Below, piece after piece: positions 1 to 5,161 of a DNA stretch of 10,420 nucleotides. This DNA comes from Alphaproteobacteria bacterium (GTDB taxonomy: Bacteria > Pseudomonadota > Alphaproteobacteria > RS24). The stretch spans positions 1-10,420 of the forward strand of contig JAAOIL010000191.1 in the NCBI GenBank assembly GCA_015163825.1, in the 5' to 3' direction. The notes under the pieces are model-generated. The model saw nothing but the letters and a program-made list of their open reading frames with translations, was not told the DNA's origin and made no database searches. Positions within the stretch are counted from its first letter, which is position 1, and each line of letters begins with the position of its first letter. The position numbers were made by a program, and so were the translations under genes.

Positions 1-312
1 TATCAGTGCCGCATTTGCGTCAATATCCCCACCAATATCCCCATCAATATCCCTACCAATATCAGAGCCATAAAGTGTGGTGATTTGGGCGGGCTTCAAC
101 AATGCCTCCCGCAATAACGCGCTTTTGCCAATACATAATGCCGTTTTGAAGTCTTGCTTGAATAATGCCAAACGTTGGGCGAGCTCTTGTGCTATTTGGC
201 GGTGGAGAAAATCATGTTCATAAAAGGCGCGCGCGTGACGACGGCGGTTGACAAGTAGCCTTGCGCGGTCAAAAATTTGCGGAACCGAATCACTTGGAGC
301 AAAAGAGGACAT
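1..312 (-). CDS. SAM-dependent methyltransferase-like protein, N-terminal part (C-terminus beyond left edge)
   Basis: Reading the minus strand from the ATG at 312-310 gives 104 codons open to the window edge. The protein begins MSSFAPSDSVPQIFDRARLL, followed by an Arg/His-rich stretch (NRRRHARAF) and FLHRQIAQELAQRL. This N-terminus resembles the alphaproteobacterial BioC/NDUFAF5-like methyltransferases that often lie divergent to comF; that match is from memory of the family. The expected SAM-binding glycine motif should fall near residues 60-70, but the sequence there reads ALCIGKSALL, without the usual D-x-G-x-G. This end may therefore be degenerate or simply divergent. Residues near 86-99 consist of GDI(D/G) units encoded by a 12-bp tandem repeat. 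No Shine-Dalgarno precedes the ATG. The catalytic half is not visible, so activity cannot be judged. Confidence 0.6.
   Translation of the reverse strand, partial: MSSFAPSDSVPQIFDRARLLVNRRRHARAFYEHDFLHRQIAQELAQRLALFKQDFKTALCIGKSALLREALLKPAQITTLYGSDIGRDIDGDIGGDIDANAALI
21..68. repeat. 12-bp in-frame tandem repeat in the methyltransferase-like gene
   Basis: Three near-identical 12-bp units starting CAATATCC lie at 21-32, 33-44 and 45-56, with a partial fourth at 57-68. Units differ by one or two bases. On the coding (minus) strand they encode alternating G-D-I-D and G-D-I-G. Confidence 0.85.
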
Positions 313-319
313 AAATCCG

Positions 320-347
320 ATTATGACACGCATTCACGCAAAAGCAA
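320..347 (-). promoter_or_regulatory. Candidate promoter for the methyltransferase-like gene
   Basis: On the minus strand, TTGCTT (347-342) is followed after 16 bases by CATAAT (325-320), a five-of-six match to the -10 consensus. Transcription would start about 7 bases further on, near 313, right at the ATG at 312. This would give a leaderless or nearly leaderless message, which fits the absence of a Shine-Dalgarno. It is an inference from consensus matching only. Confidence 0.3.
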
Positions 348-397
348 ATCTTGCAAAACGCTATTCTTTAGAAGGGGCTCTGGACACAACACTAGAT

Positions 398-1246
398 ATG
401 GCATCAGTTGTCGGGGGGCGGGTGATGAATTATTTGGTGCCGCCTGCGTGTCCGTTATGTCGGGCACCTTTGCATTTTTATAAAGGACAAACGACACCCA
501 GCTTATGCGGTGGCTGTTGGCGTGATATTGATTTTATTACCGCCCCTTTATGTTATCGCACAGGTGTGCCGCTTCCTTACGAAACAAGCGGGGCTTATGA
601 AACAAGCGAGGCTTATGAAACAAATAAACACGACACAGCGAAACACACGATTAGTTTGCCCGCTCTCTTATATCCGCCCCCTTATCATCGGGCACGGGCG
701 GCTTTATATTATGGGGGTGCGGCGGCACAATTGGTGCGGGCGTTCAAGTTTTACGACCACCCTGAGATTGCCCCTTTATTGGCGCAATGGATGCATCGGG
801 CGGGGCAAGACTTTTGGCAACAGACACCAGATGAAACTTCCCATGAACCCCCTAATAAAAAGGTGTGGCTCATACCTGTGCCCTTGCATCGGCGCCGTTT
901 TTTGTGGCGGCGTTATAATCAGGCGGCGGAATTGTGTCGGGCGTTGTCTGTCTATGAGGATATACCGATTTTATTTGATGCTTTAGTGCGGGTGCAACCG
1001 ACACAAAGGCAGGTTGGTTTATCACGATCGCAGCGTTTGCGTAATTTGGGACGCGCCTTCCAAGTGCGCCCCTCAATGGTGGCGGCGTTGCAAGGGGCGC
1101 GGGTGATATTGATTGATGATGTGATAACCACAGGCACAACGATAGAGGCTTGCACAAAGATATTGAAACGTGCTGGGGTGGCACAGGTTGATGTTTTGGC
1201 GGCGGCGCGTGTTGTTATGCCTGAAACATATACAAGAGGAAAATAG
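398..1246 (+). CDS. comF: ComF family phosphoribosyltransferase-fold protein
   Basis: This is a ComF-type protein. The family is tied to DNA uptake and processing in competent bacteria, but its biochemical role in alphaproteobacteria is poorly defined. From the ATG at 398 it has 282 residues. An N-terminal zinc-ribbon-like part contains CPLC (18-21) and CGGC (37-40). The C-terminal PRTase fold has the family's PVPLHRRRFLWRRYNQ and VGLSRSQR blocks, and a PRPP-binding loop VILIDDVITTGTTIEAC at 236-252. Alternative starts are TTG 248 and ATG 323, which would overlap or nearly abut the divergent gene at 312, and ATG 425. Start 398 puts about 17 residues before the first CxxC, as is usual, but its Shine-Dalgarno is weak, so the start is uncertain. 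Residues 61-76 carry an 18-bp repeat-encoded insertion. The nitrilase gene follows after 18 bases. Confidence 0.85.
   Translation: MASVVGGRVMNYLVPPACPLCRAPLHFYKGQTTPSLCGGCWRDIDFITAPLCYRTGVPLPYETSGAYETSEAYETNKHDTAKHTISLPALLYPPPYHRARAALYYGGAAAQLVRAFKFYDHPEIAPLLAQWMHRAGQDFWQQTPDETSHEPPNKKVWLIPVPLHRRRFLWRRYNQAAELCRALSVYEDIPILFDALVRVQPTQRQVGLSRSQRLRNLGRAFQVRPSMVAALQGARVILIDDVITTGTTIEACTKILKRAGVAQVDVLAAARVVMPETYTRGK
577..630. repeat. 18-bp in-frame tandem repeat inside comF
   Basis: Two units, TTACGAAACAAGCGGGGC (577-594) and TTATGAAACAAGCGAGGC (595-612), differ at two positions. A decaying third unit (613-630) begins TTATGAAACAA. They encode YETSGA, YETSEA and YETN, between the zinc-binding part and the PRTase fold. 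Confidence 0.85.
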
Positions 1247-1264
1247 AATAGAGAGAGATATGAT

Positions 1265-2095
1265 ATGAAAGTTGCTTGCGTTCAAATGACCACCACGACA
1301 GACTCTGCCGTTAATTGTGCGGCGATGGTGGCGGTGTTGCGCGAGGCGGTGGCGCAAGATGTGGCGTTCATTGCCTTCCCTGAAACTTGTAATTTTATGG
1401 AACGCGGACACAAGGCGATGCGCGCACGTGTGCAAAGCGAAGCCGATGATATATGTCTAGCGGCTTTGCGAGCCGAGGCGGCAGCGCATAAAATATGGGT
1501 CTCTGCTGGGTCTTTGATTCTGGCGACGCCTGAAGGTCATGTGGTTAATCGCTCTTTATTGATTAATCCGCAAGGGCAAGTGGTGGCGCGTTATGATAAA
1601 ATCCATATGTTTGATGTTGTGCTGGATAATGGCGAGCGTCATCAGGAATCAGCACATTATCAAGCGGGGGCGGCGGCGGTGTTGGCTAAAGTCGGGGCGC
1701 AGCATTTGGGGATGAGCATTTGTTATGATGTGCGCTTTGGCGAATTATATCGGGCTTATGCCCAAGCGGGCGCAGATTTTTTGATTGTGCCTTCGGCTTT
1801 TACGATTCCCACAGGGCAAGCGCATTGGCATATATTATTGCGGGCGCGCGCTATTGAAACAGGATGTTTTGTGCTAGCCGCCGCCCAATGTGGCACCCAC
1901 GAGAACGGACGGCGAACATACGGACACAGCCTCATCATAGATCCATGGGGACGGGTGTTAGCAGAAGCACTAGAGAATAATCCTTGTTTTATCACAGCCA
2001 GTCTAGACTTTTCGCAAGGTGCAAAAGCCCGCCAGCAAGTGCCGTCTCTTTTACATGGGCGCAATTTCAAAATGCCCTCTCTTTCTAAAGACTAG
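1265..2095 (+). CDS. Carbon-nitrogen hydrolase, Nit1-like (probable deaminated glutathione amidase)
   Basis: This is a 276-residue nitrilase-superfamily amidase. The catalytic triad is visible: Glu40 in FPETCNF, Lys112 in YDKIHMFDV and Cys153 in SICYDVRFGELYR. The DKIHMFDV and CYDVRFGELYR blocks are typical of the Nit1/NitA branch, whose known activity is hydrolysis of deaminated glutathione, a metabolite-repair reaction in the cytoplasm. Substrate assignment here is by family resemblance only. Length is normal and no signal peptide is seen. The ATG is preceded by GAGAGAG (1251-1257), 7 bases upstream. It lies 18 bases after comF and is probably co-transcribed with it. In many alphaproteobacteria a glutaredoxin gene lies next to this gene; none is here. 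Confidence 0.88.
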   Translation: MKVACVQMTTTTDSAVNCAAMVAVLREAVAQDVAFIAFPETCNFMERGHKAMRARVQSEADDICLAALRAEAAAHKIWVSAGSLILATPEGHVVNRSLLINPQGQVVARYDKIHMFDVVLDNGERHQESAHYQAGAAAVLAKVGAQHLGMSICYDVRFGELYRAYAQAGADFLIVPSAFTIPTGQAHWHILLRARAIETGCFVLAAAQCGTHENGRRTYGHSLIIDPWGRVLAEALENNPCFITASLDFSQGAKARQQVPSLLHGRNFKMPSLSKD

Positions 2096-2114
2096 ATTTG
2101 ATTACCGAATAGAC

Positions 2115-2144
2115 TTGCTTTTTCCTATGGGTTTAGCCTATATA
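2115..2144 (+). promoter_or_regulatory. Candidate promoter of the duplicated-domain gene
   Basis: TTGCTT (2115-2120) and TATATA (2139-2144) are separated by 18 bases in the 84-base gap after the amidase gene. The predicted transcript start near 2151 would leave a leader of about 30 bases with a strong Shine-Dalgarno. The assignment is by consensus only. Confidence 0.4.
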
Positions 2145-2165
2145 GGCGCATACGACACAACAAAT

Positions 2166-2171
2166 AAGGAG
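2166..2171 (+). promoter_or_regulatory. Strong Shine-Dalgarno AAGGAG
   Basis: AAGGAG lies 8 bases before the ATG at 2180. It is the best ribosome-binding site in the window and fixes the start of the duplicated-domain gene. Confidence 0.8.
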
Positions 2172-2179
2172 TTATTATC

Positions 2180-2893
2180 ATGAATACAATTATATCAGCA
2201 GCGCTGATTACACTTGCAACAACAGGCAACCCTGCCGACTTGCAATCCCTCATCGGCGGTAAAGTCGTTGAAAATATTAACACAAGCAAATCTGTTCTCG
2301 TCGGGGACGAGCATTATGCCCCCCCCGCTCTCGTTGTTGGCAACACAACATATCGTATGGTTGCCCCAACAGCGACGACCGACAATTTCATCATTCAAAC
2401 AGGCAATGTTATCGTGCGCCTTGATGTTGGCAAAAGCGAAGGCGATAATGTCGTTCGCATCGTTAGCACAGCGCGTGTCGCAAAAGCAAAAAGCGGTGGT
2501 AGTGCAAATGAAACAGGTCGCCTTATGATTTCAGATGAACTGGTAACGCTCGCCACAACAGGCGATCCTTCTGGTCTTAAATCTGTGCTTGGCGGTAAGG
2601 TTGTTGAAAATCTTAACACCGATACATCAGTGCTTAATGGCGACGAACATTATGCCCCACCCGCCCTTGTTGTTGGCGGCACGACTTATCGTATGGTTGC
2701 CCCAACAGACACAACCGATAACTTCATCATCAAAACTGGTGATAGTGTCGTGCGTTTCGACATCGGCAAAAGCGAAGGTGATAATGTTATTCGCGTTGTC
2801 GCAACATCTGGCGAAGGCGCTTCAGGCTTCACCAATTCAGGTGATAGCTGGTATGACATTTTGCTCGGCAAACTTGGGCTTGGCGATCTATAA
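2180..2893 (+). CDS. Unrecognised protein made of two copies of a ~94-residue domain
   Basis: I do not recognise this 237-residue protein. Residues 4-97 and 116-209 are two copies of one domain at a constant offset of 112 residues, with 69 of 94 positions identical and no gap. Shared blocks include TLATTG, GGKVVEN, GDEHYAPPALVVG, TTYRMVAPT, TTDNFII and GKSEGDNV. A Lys/Gly/Ser-rich linker (98-115) joins them, and a tail (210-237) ends GDSWYDILLGKLGLGDL with the only Trp. The pattern of alternating hydrophobics suggests beta structure. The hydrophobic N-terminus recurs at the start of copy two, so it is probably part of the fold and not a signal peptide. There are no Cys residues and no catalytic motif. 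Of 20 leucines, 15 use CTT/CTC and none uses TTA, unlike the neighbours. With its own promoter-like region, strong Shine-Dalgarno and terminator, it looks like a separately and strongly expressed gene. Function is unknown. Confidence 0.85.
   Translation: MNTIISAALITLATTGNPADLQSLIGGKVVENINTSKSVLVGDEHYAPPALVVGNTTYRMVAPTATTDNFIIQTGNVIVRLDVGKSEGDNVVRIVSTARVAKAKSGGSANETGRLMISDELVTLATTGDPSGLKSVLGGKVVENLNTDTSVLNGDEHYAPPALVVGGTTYRMVAPTDTTDNFIIKTGDSVVRFDIGKSEGDNVIRVVATSGEGASGFTNSGDSWYDILLGKLGLGDL
2189..2806 (+). repeat. Internal domain duplication (copies at 2189-2470 and 2525-2806)
   Basis: Two 282-base segments, 336 bases apart, encode the paired 94-residue domains. They differ at many synonymous sites as well as at 25 residues, so the duplication is not recent. 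The conserved blocks appear to be held by selection. Confidence 0.9.
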
Positions 2894-2910
2894 GTCATAA
2901 ATCTTATTTT

Positions 2911-2949
2911 AAGGGGGCGTTGTTAGTGATAGCATCGCCCCTTTTTTTT
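2911..2949 (+). terminator. Rho-independent terminator of the duplicated-domain gene
   Basis: The left arm AAGGGGGCG (2911-2919) pairs with CGCCCCTTT (2936-2944), with one G-U pair, around a 16-base loop. A run of eight T (2942-2949) follows. It starts 17 bases after the stop codon. Confidence 0.8.
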
Positions 2950-2996
2950 ATGCCCCTTTTTTATGCCCCTTTTTTTATGCCCCTTTTATGCCCGCT
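2950..2996. repeat. Tandem ATGCCCC(T)n array behind the terminator
   Basis: Units of ATGCCCC followed by T-runs of 6, 7 and 4, then a truncated ATGCCC, run from the terminator to just before the ubiG stop codon. Each unit resembles the terminator's right arm plus T-tract, and its GCCCC could pair with GGGGC of the same left arm (2914-2918). Confidence 0.8.
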
Positions 2997-2997
2997 A

Positions 2998-3750
2998 TTA
3001 TATTTGTTTTTGTGCCACACCCATATAGTTTACAGATAAATCGCCTGTTATTTGCCACTGCCCCAATAGCGGATTAAAACTAACACCTGTGCTTTGTGTC
3101 AAAGCACAATGCGCCGCCGCTAGCATAGATTCTAATTCTTGCGGGGTGATGAAATGGTGCCAATCATGTGTGCCGCGTGGCAACCAACGCAAAATATATT
3201 CCGCCCCGATAATCGCCAGGGCATAAGATTTGCGGGTGCGGTTCAAAGTCGCCATAATCATAATACCATTGGGGGTGAGTAAATCAGCACACGCGGCGAT
3301 AAAATCTGTGGGGTGGGCGACATGCTCCACCACTTCCATATTTAAGATGACATCAAACCGCCCCTTTTCTTCTTTTAGAGATTCAGCCGTTGCGCAACGA
3401 TAAGTGATAGGCAAGTCTTGCGTGGCAGCATGGATTTGCGCCGCCTCTATATTTGCCGTGCCAATATCTACCCCTGTTACATTTGCCCCCAATCGTGCCA
3501 TAGGCTCGCATAATAAGCCGCCACCACAACCGATATCCAATAGGCGCAAACCCTTGAAAGGGACAAAGGCGGCTTTATCATAATCAAAATGGCGGCAAAT
3601 CTGGTCGCGGATATAGCGCAAACGCACAGGATTAAATTTATGCAGAGGCTTGAATTTACCCCCCCTATCCCACCATTCTTGCGCCAATGCTTCAAATTTG
3701 GCGATTTCCTGCGGGGTACTGCCTGTTTTATCGTGCTGATATGCTTCCAT
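2998..3750 (-). CDS. ubiG: Ubiquinone biosynthesis O-methyltransferase UbiG
   Basis: UbiG carries out the two SAM-dependent O-methylations of ubiquinone synthesis at the inner membrane. From the ATG at 3750 it has 250 residues, a normal length. The N-terminus contains EIAKFEALAQEWWD and GKFKPLHKFNPVRLRYIRDQ, both hallmarks of the family. SAM-binding motif I is LLDIGCGGGLL (70-80). It is followed by VTGVDIG (91-97) and NMEVVEHV (137-144), with NRT and the HDWHHFI block further on. An in-frame GTG at 3783 would add 11 residues, but the family normally begins close to the ATG. Neither start has a strong Shine-Dalgarno. The gene converges on the duplicated-domain gene and is divergent from lysC, an arrangement familiar in alphaproteobacteria. 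Confidence 0.93.
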   Translation of the reverse strand: MEAYQHDKTGSTPQEIAKFEALAQEWWDRGGKFKPLHKFNPVRLRYIRDQICRHFDYDKAAFVPFKGLRLLDIGCGGGLLCEPMARLGANVTGVDIGTANIEAAQIHAATQDLPITYRCATAESLKEEKGRFDVILNMEVVEHVAHPTDFIAACADLLTPNGIMIMATLNRTRKSYALAIIGAEYILRWLPRGTHDWHHFITPQELESMLAAAHCALTQSTGVSFNPLLGQWQITGDLSVNYMGVAQKQI

Positions 3751-3814
3751 AAAAACACCATAGACCAGCACGGATACTTGCACAATATAGGTATTATCGT
3801 GTATGCCTAGCGCG

Positions 3815-3827
3815 CCCCTATAAGGGG
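3815..3827 (+). promoter_or_regulatory. Small palindrome overlapping the lysC Shine-Dalgarno
   Basis: CCCCT-ATA-AGGGG can form a five-pair hairpin whose right arm contains the lysC ribosome-binding site AAGGGG (3822-3827), 6 bases before the ATG at 3834. It could partly mask initiation. The hairpin is short and a regulatory role is a guess. Confidence 0.35.
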
Positions 3828-3833
3828 TGGCAA

Positions 3834-5117
3834 ATGAACAGGATTAAATCTATGCGCCTCGTTATGAAATTCGGTGGTACTTCGGTGGCAGATATTGAGC
3901 GTATGCACAATGTCGCAAACCATATTGCGCGTGAAGTGGCTGCGGGGCATGAGGTGGCAGTGGTCGTCTCAGCTATGGCGGGGGAGACTAATCGTCTGGT
4001 GAATCTAACACGGCGCGCCCAGATTACTGATAAACACGAATATGATGTCGTGGTCGCGGCGGGGGAACAGGTCAGCATTGGCTTGCTGGCAGGTATTTTA
4101 CAAAGCAAAGGCATTGCGGCGCGTAGTTGGCTTGGCTGGCAGGTGGCAGTGCATACCAGCGATGCCCATAGTGCGGCACGAATTCGCTCCATAGATGCGG
4201 GGCGGTTACAGACAGAACTCGCCGCCAAACGTGTAGCGATTGTCGCCGGGTTTCAGGGCGTATCGGGGGGCGTATCGGGGGGCGTATCGGGGGAAGATGA
4301 GGCTATGCGAGTCTCTACTTTGGGTCGTGGTGGCTCAGATACCAGTGCTGTCGCCCTTGCCGCCGCCCTTGCGGCAGATAGATGCGACATCTATACTGAT
4401 GTTGATGGTGTCTATACCACCGACCCCAATATGGTGCCGCAAGCCAAACGCTTGGCACAAATTTCTTATGAGGAAATGCTAGAGATGGCATCATTGGGGG
4501 CGCGGGTATTACATACACGCTCGGTAGAATTGGCGATGGCGCATCATGTGCCACTGCTGGTGCGATCTAGTTTTGCGTCCCCTGCTGAGGATGATATAAT
4601 AGGCACACTAATTTGCGATGAGGATGATATTATGGAACATGAAATAGTAAGCGGCATAGCCTATGCTCAAAATGAGGCGAAGATAACATTGCTCGGCGTT
4701 GATGATAAGCCGGGTATAGCGGCACGGATATTTGGACCGCTGGCGCAAGGTCATGTCAATGTGGATATGATTGTGCAAAATATATCGCCCGATAGTAAAA
4801 AGACCGATATTACCTTCACCGTCTCCCAAGATGAGCTGACACGGGCCTTAGAGGTCATCAAAGCCCACGAAAAAGATTTAGGCATTGGCAGTGTTAATAC
4901 AGCGGAGAATATGGCGAAAGTGTCTATCATCGGCGTTGGTATGCGAAGCCATGCGGGTGTGGCGCAAAAAATGTTTGATGAACTAGGGGCAGAGAATATC
5001 AATATCCATGTCATATCCACCTCTGAAATAAAGGTCAGTGTTTTGATTGATGCCGATTATGCTGAACTTGCGGTGCGCCGTTTGCATGCGGCTTATGGAT
5101 TAGATGCCCCCGCGTAA
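3834..5117 (+). CDS. lysC: Aspartate kinase (aspartokinase)
   Basis: It phosphorylates aspartate at the first step of lysine, threonine, methionine and diaminopimelate synthesis. The 427-residue protein has the kinase N-terminus MKFGGTSVADIER (11-23), SAMAGETNRL (46-55), LGRGGSDTSAVALAAAL (163-179) and TDVDGVYTTDP (188-198). Two ACT domains follow, near 283-345 (ITLLGVDDKPGIAARIF) and 363-420 (VSIIGVGMRSHAGVAQKMF, then NIHVISTSEIKVSVLI). This is the monofunctional, allosteric class, with effector binding expected in the ACT pair. AAGGGG before ATG 3834 supports this start, but ATG 3852 (MRLVMKFGG) matches common family starts and also has AGGA upstream. Residues 142-153 (GVSGGVSGGVSG) are a repeat-encoded insertion next to the nucleotide-binding segment. 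ptsP follows after 44 bases. Confidence 0.96.
   Translation: MNRIKSMRLVMKFGGTSVADIERMHNVANHIAREVAAGHEVAVVVSAMAGETNRLVNLTRRAQITDKHEYDVVVAAGEQVSIGLLAGILQSKGIAARSWLGWQVAVHTSDAHSAARIRSIDAGRLQTELAAKRVAIVAGFQGVSGGVSGGVSGEDEAMRVSTLGRGGSDTSAVALAAALAADRCDIYTDVDGVYTTDPNMVPQAKRLAQISYEEMLEMASLGARVLHTRSVELAMAHHVPLLVRSSFASPAEDDIIGTLICDEDDIMEHEIVSGIAYAQNEAKITLLGVDDKPGIAARIFGPLAQGHVNVDMIVQNISPDSKKTDITFTVSQDELTRALEVIKAHEKDLGIGSVNTAENMAKVSIIGVGMRSHAGVAQKMFDELGAENINIHVISTSEIKVSVLIDADYAELAVRRLHAAYGLDAPA
4257..4292. repeat. Three perfect 12-bp tandem copies inside lysC
   Basis: GGCGTATCGGGG is present three times without change (4257-4268, 4269-4280, 4281-4292), encoding GVSG three times. Perfect identity suggests recent expansion by slippage. 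Confidence 0.95.
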
Positions 5118-5161
5118 TCACTCGTTTATGGGTTTGGATAGATTTGATATGAGGTGTCTTT

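Noticed and set aside
248..397. N-terminal extension of ComF from TTG 248
   Set aside because: It would overlap the divergent gene and adds residues with no family resemblance before the zinc-binding part.
2180..2227. Signal peptide on the duplicated-domain protein (hydrophobic N-terminus)
   Set aside because: The same ISxxLxTLATTG pattern recurs internally at the start of the second domain, there is no positively charged n-region, and there is no convincing cleavage site.
2432..2446. GKSEGDN in the duplicated-domain protein as a nucleotide-binding loop
   Set aside because: It lacks the full GxxxxGK[ST] pattern and follows a strand in a small beta-like domain; no Walker B partner is visible.
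2950..2996. Repeat array as a possible CRISPR
   Set aside because: Units are only 11-14 bases, directly abutting and with no unique spacers; no cas-like gene is nearby.
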